Source of the DNA: Bombardia bombarda
Lineage: Eukaryota; Ascomycota; Sordariomycetes; Sordariales; Lasiosphaeriaceae
DNA: 64,000 bases
NCBI GenBank assembly: GCA_030512295.1
Contig: JAULSR010000007.1
Coordinates: 1 to 64,000, forward strand
Reading direction: 5' to 3'
Part shown: positions 54,450-64,000 of the stretch, in pieces
How the letters are laid out: each line of letters starts with the position of its first letter
Position numbering within the stretch: position 1 is the first letter of the stretch
The notes under the pieces: model-generated
Databases searched by the model: none
What the model was told of the DNA's origin: nothing
What the model saw: only the letters and a program-made list of their open reading frames with translations
Position numbers and translations under genes: made by a program

Positions 54450-56792
54450 AGATAAACGGCGAGATGTTGGATTCATATGGGACCTCGATATATATCCAGA
54501 TATATAGGCAAGAGTTTAGACTACTGAAATACTGGCAGGATCCAGTTGGGTACTAAATATGGACATTCCAAACGCAACCTTATATTTTACCTTTTTTTTT
54601 TTCTTTACGGTTATTTGATTTGCTGGGATTTTATGCAGTTTTAAAGACATCTTGTGACAGCTAGAGTCAAACTGAGCTCGAACCACACAGAATTCATTAC
54701 TACCTAGTACTTCTCGCAGGTATTTTCTTTTTTCCTTTTCTCCCCAGCTACCTACCAATCAACAAACTAACTACTACCCAAAATCCACCAACCCCCTTCT
54801 CGCAACAAGCCTACCTACCCTACTATATCTAGTATACATACCGGTATTGAAACCGACTGAATGCGTCATTAAACTATGTCATCCATAAACCGATCCTCCA
54901 GTCGCAACCGTCATCAATATCGTCATCAACATGTCTGTCTGTGTTTGCACCGTTCGTCCTATCCATCCATGCACCGCCAATGCGATACTATGCGCAACGC
55001 TCAATCGCTGAAATGGTTCACACCACATTCATATCCCATCAATCATATTCTATCCTCGACTTCGTCCAGCTCCGGTTTTCTCCTGCCACCCCCTCTCATA
55101 ATCAAAGAAATGATTCCCTCCATCGTCAAGTCAAGTCTTTGACTCTATTCATAACCTACTACATTTCTCCTACCGCCCGTCAAAAAACGGAACTCGTTGG
55201 TCACCGTGATATTCAAAGCATGCCAAACACGACTCAATCCCACCATAAACACAGCAACTTTGAAAAGTGGAAGCAACAAGACCACACGGAACGACTTATC
55301 TGCATCTTCTCAAAAGCAAGTGAAAACACAAGCACAAAAAAACCTTGGCAAGACGTACCAAGCCACAGAATACACAACTCAAAAAACAAACGCTTCGAAT
55401 AGTTGCTGCAACTACTTTGACTGCGCTGGAAGCTTCCTTCAGCAAACACACTTCAACATTGACAACAGGCCCGCTCAACAAACGTCACACTCTAGTGTCG
55501 CACAGCTATTACGCAGGTGAATCGGTAAAATTCCCAAGACAGGATGTGCCACAAAAAGTTTCTTGTAAAACCCTCAGCAGAAATCAAAAAGAAGAAAACA
55601 GAAAATGACCAATGCAAAAAAGACAAAATGCAACCTGACACAGCGATTCCAACGAACCAAGCCATACTTTTTATATTCCAAACATTTGCAAACAAGTTTG
55701 AGCGTGTGTCTGTGGGTGTCCGTGTGCATCCTTCCTAGACTTGTATATGTGACATGACCGATAGGGAACCGTCGGGAATTCTTGTTTTCATCAGAGGGCA
55801 AAAGCAGAGGAGAGGGGGGGGGGGGAAGGGAATATGCGAAGTGGTTACGGAGTGATATATTAGGTGGTTGCCGAAGCATATTTTCCTCGCTAGCAGGACG
55901 GAAAGACGTTATGCAGCCTGTCTAGCAAAGGACGTTGTCATAGCCATCTAGGACGTGACGTCGTAAAACCATAACAGTCGTAAAGGCGTGGCAGCCGGCA
56001 AGAAATCTCTGTCCCTCTGCCCCCAAATCAATCCATACATATATGTGGGCCAAACAGGCATCTCGAATAATCCAAACATTCTGCCGTGTTTGTCTTGGGT
56101 GGTCCCAGAGAAGCTCGCTGACTCTGACCAGGCCGTTGGCGTAAATGGTTGCCCATGTAGCTGTAAAAGAAAAGTCTTGTATCCCAAATTCTTCGTCTCT
56201 TTTTTGTTTCCGTTTCTTTCCATGGCATTCGGTCGTCGTCATCATTTCGGGTATAGTGCAAGGCTCGGAGAGGGGGAGACCTATGACAGAGTCCGCTAAG
56301 CCAAAGCAGACATAATGCGTCCAATGTGGTTTCCCATCGGTGCTCAGGTGTGAGTGGTCCCGAGGCCTAGGTAACAAACACTTTGTGTTGGAAGAAAAGA
56401 GGAAAGACTCGAAATCCGTCAGAAATAGCCAGATACGGCTGAAAGACAAGATATAACAGGGAATTGAGGGGGAGTATGTAGTGAACAGCGTGATGGGGAA
56501 ATGTGGCTCCATCGACAAGTGACCACAATGTTTGTTCTTACAAGTACGCCTCCCAATGGTGGGTAACTGATGGGCTAGCGTACTGATAGCCAGCCGTAGG
56601 TAGCGTCTCAGGCCGACTCAAAATTTTGTGTAATTGGTTGACAGTTTGGTTGTCTCACAGGAGGGACAGCGTGTATCACTCGATGTAAATCGGGCGACAG
56701 CTGACGGACGCTATGGGGAGTTCTGGCAGCAGAGATGTGGCAACTCTATGGTGCTCAGCGCGCCCACGGGATAGACAGTGGGGGTGTCCATC
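54450..56792. other. Gene-poor spacer
   Basis: 2.3 kb between convergent genes. It contains a T-tract near 54,591-54,603 and a G-run near 55,816-55,826. Open frames (for example 55,922-56,518 minus) lack domains and are probably spurious. Confidence 0.5.
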
Positions 56793-58838
56793 CTATTGGA
56801 ACCTGGACGCCGAAGACGACGTCGTCCCCCTCGCGCCTGTATCAGATGAGTCTACTTGGTTGTTAGTCATGTTGGCATTTCTCCGACGACAATGGCGTTA
56901 CATACCGCTGCCCCGTTGAGTATGACCGTTAGTCCGGGTTCGTCCAGTAAAACCAATAGCCTCTCCCCAGTCGCCGCTCGGGCCGTGGGGTTGGCGCTCG
57001 GGAATGTTGCGAGTACTTCCGTTCAAGCCGGGTCGCTGGCTACCAATAGCGCCTGGGTTTGCCCCGGCTCTGAGCCGATTTCCATTGTTGAAAGGCTCGC
57101 CGAGCGATATGGCTCCCAAATCTGAGATGAGCATAGATGGGTCGTTGTTTGACGTTGCGCCGGGGGTGGTGGGCGTGGTCAAGGAGCTGTTCTGACCACC
57201 AAGGCTGGCGCTGTACTCGCCGAACTGAGCCACATTATTCGCATGGGCGCTGCCCCCTTGCGGATAGCCCGAGATGGAGAGAGATGGGCTTGGCGTGTAT
57301 GAACGCAGGTCAGCAAAGGACTTGACTCCCCGCAGCGCATTGATGCCCCCGTCAGGACTATCCGGAAGCTCCAAGGTTGGCCCATGTCTGCCTTGTCGGC
57401 CGAGGGTGCCGTAGTGACCGGGTGCATTGACTCGGCTCTCAGCGAAATCGATGGTGGCGGCGCGGCTCAGCCCCCGACGATGCGCATCAGCAGAGACACC
57501 AGGCGGGATGTGCATGGGTGGTGCCATGGTTGCGCCTGTCCTGGTCTCCTTAACAACATGCAGTTGACGATGTTGTCCCTCGCCAACTGAGCGGTGCTCA
57601 AGTCCCATGTTATGGGCTAGGATGTGGACAGTACGACGTTGTTGGGGCGTGATGGTGCTGGGGAAAATGATGATTTCACGGTCGGGATCACTGCGGAACA
57701 GCGTCAACTCGGTGTAGAAGCTCAGGGTATCCGGGTTGTTGAGGTCGACATCGCCTGTCTGATCGTTAGACCATGTTGATACGGGGGCGCTCCTTGGTGA
57801 CTTACGCAACGGCGAGTTACGCGACGACCTGGCTGCAGCGTTCAGGGAATGCATCGACGTCTGTGTGTGCAGGGGAATCGGTTGGTGTTGCTCCTCGAGT
57901 TGGCCGCGCTTCTCTCTTTTTTCCCGCTCAATCCGCTCTCTCTCATGTTCAGGCAACATCTTCTTGTACTCCACCCTCAGCTTCCTGCCCTGCACCTCGT
58001 ACCCATTCAGCTGCTCAATGACGGTCTGTGTGTCCAGGGGGCTCTGGAAATTGGCAAAGGCGAGGCCTCTGAAGATGCCGTTATCGAAGTGATAGTTGAA
58101 GGCATAAGGTTGAGGCAGGCCAAGATCCGACATGATGCCCGTGAGCATCTCTTTCCGAACGTTGAAAGGAATGTTCTTGATAACAATGGCGGTTGGGATG
58201 AGATCGCTTCCAAGCGACTTCGGGTCGTGTCGCGGGTCATACATATTGGCTGGGTAGCCATGACGATCACCGGCGAAGCCTCCGTCACCGTTCATAATGT
58301 TCATGCCCTGGTTGAAGTTGACAACGCCCGAGTATTGCGTCGATGGGGTGTTCAGAGCCTGGCTTCCTAGACCGGGCTGTTCGGGCATGGTCCACTCCTG
58401 AGAAGCAAGCAAGTCAGTGGATGTCTCGGGGAGGTCTGAGGGGAGAGTAGGGGGAGGCGAGGGGGTGCGAACCGTAGGAATTGCTCTGCGGGCTCCTGCC
58501 CGCAGCCGGTTATCTCCCATTGCACCATTGACGGTGTTCGCGCCCGAGTTGTAGGCCCATGATTGTCCATTCCCGATGAAGTTTTCAGCAGGAAAGCCAG
58601 GCGTGGGCTGTATTCTGTTCTGCCGGAATGAACCCGTGTCGTAGGGGGGGAAGCGATCGTCACCGGGGAAGAGAGCGGCTGGCGACTGGCCGATGCCGTC
58701 CATTTGTTGTCGCTGGGCCATGCGATTGAGGTTTGGGAGGCCGGCGGTGGTGTTGTAGCCCTGCCTGGCGGCACCTGGGGAGCGAGCCGCATTGTTCATG
58801 GGATAGCCTGGGAAGAACAAATCCGGCTGTGTGTTCAT
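56793..58838 (-). CDS. RRM-R3H RNA-binding protein (Pin4/Cip2-like)
   Basis: Exons 58838-56906 and 56836-56793 give 658 aa. A further 51-nt segment, 57805-57755, has perfect intron features and, if removed, leaves 641 aa. Order: Gln/Asn/Pro-rich disordered N-terminus; RRM at about 213-295 (TAIVIKNIPFNVRKEMLTGI and RGLAFANFQSPLDTQTVIEQ); charged helix (PEHERERIEREKREKRGQLE); R3H domain at about 366-428 (FYTELTLFRSDPDREIIIFP, RRTVHILAHNMGLEHRS); Ser/Pro-rich tail. The pairing of RRM and R3H is that of budding-yeast Pin4 and fission-yeast Cip1/Cip2, cytoplasmic mRNA regulators in stress and cell cycle. The start at 58838 (MNTQPDLFFPGYP) was chosen over an Arg-rich upstream extension. Confidence 0.88.
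57755..57805 (-). other. Candidate 51-nt in-frame intron in the RRM-R3H gene
   Basis: In the gene's sense it starts GTAAGT, has CTAAC ten bases before the end and finishes ACAG. Its length is a multiple of three and it has no in-frame stop. Removal joins NSPLR to DVDLNNPD just before the R3H domain; retention adds 17 residues. It is therefore either a constitutive intron hidden in an open frame or an alternative exon segment. Confidence 0.6.
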
Positions 58839-59540
58839 ATTTGCGTAGGGCCAAGGTCGAAGTCGTAACCAAGATGAAGGTCGAGGTCGAGGGTGAGGCA
58901 GCTGGGCGCAAAGAGACCAGCGAACCAAAGCAGGTTGACTCGTTCTAGAGTGCAAGGCAGACGGAAAAAAATCTTGGGATAGAACACAAGGCTACAAGCC
59001 CAGCCGAGATAGGGCTGGATGAAGTAGACTCGACGAGTCGATGCTCAAGACGTTGGACGTCTTTGGGCCGACAGCCAGACTGACGATAGTCGTGAGCGGG
59101 GACGTGGAGGTTGGAGGAGTGCAGTCAGTCGGGTTGGATTTGCAGATTCTTCGGGTGGAGAGGGGCGTGATTTTTCAATGACGCGGAAAAGCCTGCAGCC
59201 CAGGTTTCGCTGCCAAAAAAAAAAAAGGAAAAAAAAAGGAAAAAGGATGAGGAACCCACAACTCGACGAGAGGGTGTCTCGGGAAGAGATGTGGGGACGA
59301 GAGAGCGACGCTGGATCGTCGAAATCTCTGTGTGTAGGTCGTCACGTCGTCTGCTGTTCGTGGACGTCGTAGTCGAGGTGCTGCTGCGGTGGTGCGGCCA
59401 CTGACGGACGGTAGTAGTAGCGTAGAGATGGGATTGGGAGAAAAGACGTGAGCCGATGGATGCAAGCAAGGAGCCGAGAAAGTGGCAGACTGGCAGTGGC
59501 AGTGGCAGTGGCAGGCGACAGGTACTGGTTGATCAGTTGG

Positions 59541-59585
59541 TTAGGTAGGTAGGTAGGTAGGTAGGTAGGTAGGCAGGTAGGCGGC
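59541..59585. repeat. (TAGG)n microsatellite
   Basis: About ten tandem TAGG units ending in degenerate copies (CAGG). Same unit as the array at 24,710 and as shorter runs throughout the intergenic DNA. Confidence 0.85.
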
Positions 59586-60557
59586 CTAGGTTCCAGTCCA
59601 AAGGCGCGTGCGCTTGCACTTTAGGTTTGGTTGTCTGGGACTGCCTGGATCGAAGCAACCACATTTTTTGTGTGTGGTCTGTGGTCCCCCCTCCCCTCCC
59701 CCCTCCTCAGTGGTGGTGGGTTCTCGTTATGCACGAGCAGCCAAAACTTGCCTTGACAGAACTACCTTACGATAGACCTCCTCAGAGAGAGCTCGTCGGC
59801 CAGACACCTCGCCAGACACCTCGCCCGTGCACGCGCGCCTGTTTCGGGAGCTGCCCTGGAGCTGGCGCAAGCTGACGAAAGCTGCACTGAGCTCCTCCAC
59901 TGTTACTGCGATCCTTCCTTAAGGTACCTTAGTGGCTACGGGTTGTCATTGTTTGCCTTTAATGCTCCGCGCAGCAGTTCACCCCCTGACGATCGTGCAG
60001 TAATGCAGGATACGAAGCAATGGTTTTTGTTATTTGCTGGTGTTGACTTGATGTTGCTTCTTTCCAGCCCCCTCCCCCTCCCCTTCCTCGCCTCCCCTTC
60101 CTCGCCTCCCCACCCAGGAGAATTCCCCAAGAGGCTAAAAAGGGAGTGGCACAGGTGGGAGGGACTTGTGATTGTGCGGGAAGGAGCGAGGTTCCAGCAC
60201 AGTGAAAGAGCGTCAAACCCCACCTTGCGCTAAATCGACAGCGAATTGCTGGCTTGAACCGAGTTGGTGTGCTTGGTGTGCACGGTATGAATAGCAGTAG
60301 CAGTCTCGAGACTGTCTGCTCACCGCGTGGCTCGACGACTCGGTGGGCTCCAGCTTGTTCTTCATTTTTTTTTTTGAATTGACCTGGATTTGGTTACACG
60401 ACTCTTGACTCGCCGCTGGAGGACCCTGAGGCCCACTCACTGGCTCAATGGATGGTCGAGTGACTGTTGTCTGTCTCTCCGTCTGGCCGGGACAGGAGAT
60501 TGGCGCTGGGGGCGCTGGGGGCGCGCACTGGGATGCCGAGAGCGTGGAAGGCCCGAG

Positions 60558-60579
60558 CCCCCCCCCCCCCCCCCCCCCC
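60558..60579. repeat. C22 homopolymer
   Basis: Uninterrupted run of 22 C on the plus strand, followed by tandem CAATGGGAC-like words. Length is likely error-prone in sequencing. Confidence 0.85.
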
Positions 60580-60832
60580 AATGGGACCAATGGGACCCAA
60601 TGAGACCCAATGAGACTTTGAGATTGGCTACTCAACTTGGGGTGGCTGTCGGCCCACAAACTTCAACCCTCAACGAATGGAATTAACAGACATACTGTGG
60701 TGACCATGCCAACAGCCCGAAGTAGTGGCAACTGAAATTTCAGGGTCAAAGTGTTGCTATGAACATGGAAAGTGGATGAACACGACGCATCAAATATCAA
60801 CAAAGCAAAAAAGATCAAAAGGATTCCGGGCC

Positions 60833-60858
60833 AAAAAAAAAAAAAAAAAAAAAAAAAA
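60833..60858. repeat. A26 homopolymer
   Basis: Uninterrupted run of 26 A. It could be a retroposed poly(A) tail, but no retrogene is recognisable upstream and no target duplication was found. Confidence 0.8.
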
Positions 60859-63264
60859 GGGTAGGTCTATGGCGGAGCTAAAACATGAAGTATGCATCAT
60901 ATCATCAGTTATTACCTAAACATTCTGATCATACTCGTTTAGGTTCTAGTCGTTGCTTTCAGGTACTTGGAGGGGGGCGGGCACCTCGAGCTTTCCAGTT
61001 GCGGAAAAGCAATCTCATCTTGTTTTTTCTTAGCTGATTTGGATTTGGGGGATACGAAACACAAATCTGGCACGCTCGAGGCAAGCTGCCACCTCATGGG
61101 CGAACCCACTCGTTCCAGATTGCATCATGTCCTTCTAGGCTTCTACAGCCAGACACGAATTGATTGCCCCACACGAGAAGCAGACTATTGACTGAGCCTC
61201 TTTCCAGAAGCTCAAATCGAATATGTACCCATCTCCCAAGTCTGTGCAGCTCATCGCTATGGGACACATGCAGTCACCAAAAGATACTACCTTACTCTCC
61301 AATCTCTGCCAGCGGTCCATCACATGATGACTGGTTGATGGAAATCATGCTGGCGATCTCCCGCGCCCGCCGTCGTGCCATTTACCGTCCCAAGTTTCCG
61401 CTGGTTCTACGGATACTGTGTAGTGAACTGAACAAACCAGACACATTTCTAGCAGGCCAAACCTTAAACATCTTATGTAAGGTATGCGTCTGTAACTAAC
61501 TAACGAGTCGGTCGATTGTCTCAGCAGTGAGATTGTGAGGCAAAAGCAACTTGACGGTCGATCAGCTTTTCCATGTCTCGCCAATGCCCGACTCCCGCAC
61601 CTGTCTCGGAGAGTCCCTCAGCTGCTCTCTGGAACCGCCTTTTTCTAACAAAAAAAAAAACAAAAAAACAAAAAAGGCCTTTACTGATCCATTACCTACA
61701 AGACGCGACCGGGTTCAATCACGCGCCAGAATAAAGTGCTACAACATGACCTGGGACACAAGCCACAACCACCGACCGCATGGCAACAGCAAAAATTGAG
61801 ACAATTTGTCCAAAACGGCCAAGATGCGGCTCGTGGGATGCAGTGGATGCAGTGCACTGAGTCGATCGCGATGCAGCTTCTCTCATGACATCCATTTTGT
61901 GAAGGGCTGCACAGAGCAAAATCAACCTTCTTCTTTTCGTTCTACTGTGTACGCTACAGATGCAGAATACTACCGTCCAGATTCGATAATCTACCAGCTC
62001 CAAACATGCGGTGTGTGGCCATCACGACGTCGGCAATGATACGGGTTGGCAGCTTGCAAGGGAAAGGCGAAGATTGCCTACTGTGTATGGATCCGGGCTC
62101 AGGACCCGACCAGCCAGTGGCCCCTTGCGCATGGGTCATCCCCTGACGGCAAATCGGAGGCCAGCCGATCAACCCCCGTGGACCCCTGACCGTCCCGATG
62201 CTCCATGACCGACGGGGGTTAATGACGACAGCTAGCCGGGGGGGCCGTCGACGCTAAAAGGGATGAGTTTACCCTTGTTTCTTTTTTTTCACAGAGAAGA
62301 ATCAGAACAAAATACTTCACCGCGGAAAAGGGGTTGGAACGCAGTTATGGACTCGTGTCCATCCTTATCTTTCTTCATGCCCTTGAGGTACTCTAACAGT
62401 TACCGTAATGAAGATATGTCCATAAACCAGCATGCAGCAGGGGTTCTCGGCAATGGGGGCTAGGAGAATGTACATTCATCACTTCGTATGTACCTGCCTT
62501 CTCACGAACACCAACTGTACCTAGAAGCAAGAGTTGAAGCTCCATCATCCCCCCTCCCCCGTTCAAGCTCGCGCCGGGCCGTAGCTGCCGTTCCGCCGAG
62601 TGACGTGACGTGTGAACAGCCAGCCCCCCGCAGTACCTTCGTATCGTAGGGTCATAGCTGAAGCGGTAGGTGTCGATTTCCGCTGCCCTTCCGCCGTGCC
62701 TACTCTTCAAATCCATATGTCTTTTATCTCGCCGAAACAAATCCCGTCATCTCTGCCATCTGAGACAGGAAGTATGCGGGCCGTATTCATCCTTTCTTTC
62801 GACCCAGGCGGAACGGATGGCTGAAACTCAAGTCTTTGTCCAAACACTCGGTTTTGGGCAACAATAGCATGGACAGCCCGCGCCAGAGCCTCCACAAGGC
62901 ACCGTTCAACAAAGGAAAGTCGAAGTCATAGGCAAAATATAGGACATTTATATTTAGATTCACACGCACTTGACGACATCTGCCGCTTCGGACGCAGATA
63001 TCAATTGCTTTGTTGCTGTGACTACCTATATATTCACCGTTGCTTTTCTGTGTATATTGTCATGTCTGCTGCTGCTGCTGCTAGTCCTCTGAGCTTCTTC
63101 TTTGACTTGGACTCTCCCAAGTTTTCGTTTTCTGCCACAACACATCCCTCTAATCTGCGATCAATTTTCCGTCTTGATCTGAGGTCTACAACATATTGAT
63201 AGTTTCCTGGAGAAACTTCTACACATACAACACCGTGACTATATTATCCCCTCATTGTCGCAAA

Positions 63265-64000
63265 ATGCTTTACAAATCACCCTTCAGTCTTGACCTCCCC
63301 CAGCTCGCCATTGCCGACGCCACGCTCCCCTGCTCAGCGCCAACTCCTCCAAACTCGGCGTCTACTACTACCGCCGCACCTGACCCCTTCAAGCGCAGGT
63401 TAGACCGCAGGACCCCGTCTCTAAAGAAATCCATGGTGACCGCCAAAACAGCAGCTGCCGCCCTCCCCACCTCCCCTTCTCTCGTCACCGCCGCCGCCGC
63501 CGGACAGAAGAGAAAGATCACCATCCCACCACCGGTTATAGAACCCTTCCCCTGGACCTGGCGTTGCCACAAGTGTTGGAACATATACCGGCTCTCGTGC
63601 ACGCGGCGATGCCTCGAGTGCAGCCATGTCTTCTGTAGCGGCGCGTCCAAGGAATCCGACAAGTTCTTGGGTGGTGGTAGCTCTAGGCGCCGCCTCAAGA
63701 AGGTGACTTGCATGACAGAGTTTGACTTTTATGGCTGGGCAGTCCGGGGAGCTTACCGGAGAACCGCGGCGCTGAATGATGGGAATCAGAACGGCGATGA
63801 CGGCCCGCGGAAGAGGCAGAGGAGAGACAGCACCGAGAAGAAGGATGAAACGCTGATCCGAGATGAGCTGTCGACTTGGGTGCTTGTCGAGGGTATATAT
63901 GACGAGATGGGAGACCCGGAGGCCATGGACTGGCTGTCTGTTTCGGAAGAAGAGACCGCCCGCGTCGCCCGCCGCAAGCAGGGCTTGTATCTCAGCAATC
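63265..64000 (+). CDS. Hypothetical zinc-binding protein, 5' part (runs off window)
   Basis: An open frame from ATG 63265 to the window end (245 codons, no stop). Pro/Ala/Ser/Thr-rich N-terminus with basic patches (FKRRLDRRTPSLKK, GQKRKI), then at about 94-125 a Cys-rich module, WRCHKCWNIYRLSCTRRCLE followed by CSHVFC, whose paired Cys fit a zinc-ribbon-like fold. Next come a basic stretch (RRRLKKVTC), FDFYGWAVRGAYRR and a charged segment with a possible nuclear localisation signal (PRKRQRR), then an acidic helix-rich part. I recognise this Cys module only from uncharacterised ascomycete proteins. Codon use and the absence of stops over 736 bases support a real gene; its 3' end lies outside. 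Confidence 0.75.
   Translation, partial: MLYKSPFSLDLPQLAIADATLPCSAPTPPNSASTTTAAPDPFKRRLDRRTPSLKKSMVTAKTAAAALPTSPSLVTAAAAGQKRKITIPPPVIEPFPWTWRCHKCWNIYRLSCTRRCLECSHVFCSGASKESDKFLGGGSSRRRLKKVTCMTEFDFYGWAVRGAYRRTAALNDGNQNGDDGPRKRQRRDSTEKKDETLIRDELSTWVLVEGIYDEMGDPEAMDWLSVSEEETARVARRKQGLYLSN

Larger units (their letters stand above)
58839..63264. other. Long gene-poor spacer with homopolymer tracts
   Basis: 4.4 kb without a convincing gene. It contains interrupted A-runs at about 59,214-59,245, a TAGG array at 59,541-59,585, a run of 22 C at 60,558-60,579 followed by CCAATGGGA-type repeats, a run of 26 A at 60,833-60,858 and A-runs at about 61,650-61,673. Short frames on both strands have no domains. 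It includes the promoter of the RRM-R3H gene at its left end. Confidence 0.55.

Noticed and set aside
55922..56518. 198-aa minus-strand ORF
   Set aside because: No domain, composition resembles random translation, overlaps other open frames in a spacer.
57759..57805. 47-nt version of the RRM-R3H intron (acceptor GATCAG)
   Set aside because: Breaks the reading frame before the R3H domain; only the 51-nt version keeps it.

Overview
The window comes from a filamentous ascomycete (Pezizomycotina; gene content and style fit a Sordariomycete, inferred rather than proven). Genes are GC-rich with short introns (about 50-130 bp, GT..AG, CTAAC-like branch sites). Families include Zn2Cys6 regulators, an NRPS-like reductase, AA-type copper oxidases, a silencing RdRP and histone H2A.Z. 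The left 10.6 kb is extremely AT-rich, with glutamine and tryptophan codons turned into stops, the footprint of repeat-induced point mutation (RIP).

Layout. (1) 1-10,560: RIP-degraded transposon nest. A pogo/Fot1-type DNA transposon (64-bp inverted repeats, TA target duplication, 1057-9318) is split by a Ty3/gypsy element with a C-terminal chromodomain. That element in turn carries a solo LTR (2038-2413) of another family. A second, much less mutated solo LTR of that family, in opposite orientation, lies outside the nest (9627-10035). (2) 11.4-24.7 kb: a group of five genes that looks like a small secondary-metabolite cluster: NRPS-like A-T-R reductase (+), allantoate-permease-type MFS transporter (-), AtuA/DUF1446-DUF4387 fusion (+), Zn2Cys6 regulator (-) and O-methyltransferase (+). 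The shared promoter between transporter and AtuA gene carries a palindrome of TCGGCT half-sites and a CCGAC-rich tandem array, both plausible Zn-cluster sites. (3) 24.9-27.4 kb: two small secreted proteins on the minus strand, a copper oxygenase (LPMO-like, mature N-terminal His) and a free AA8-type haem b cytochrome domain. (4) 28.5-31.9 kb: a multi-pass membrane protein and an EthD-like/alpha-beta hydrolase fusion. (5) 32.6-36.7 kb: a three-exon cellular RNA-dependent RNA polymerase with RRM and DLDGD catalytic loop. (6) 38.3-64 kb: housekeeping-type genes with wide spacers: MetE-C-like protein, H2A.Z, a small SG-rich protein, a C2H2-type protein with polyQ tracts, an F-box membrane protein, a 3'(2'),5'-bisphosphate nucleotidase, an RRM-R3H RNA-binding protein, and the 5' part of a zinc-binding protein cut by the window end.

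How the parts may work together: the 11-25 kb genes could activate, reduce, methylate, catabolise and export a carboxylic-acid-derived metabolite under their own regulator; the product cannot be named. The cluster begins about 0.8 kb from the end of the RIP-mutated block, a common setting for fast-evolving fungal metabolic clusters. All multi-exon gene models were assembled by hand from splice sites and checked so that exon lengths sum to a multiple of three; no transcript or database evidence was available.
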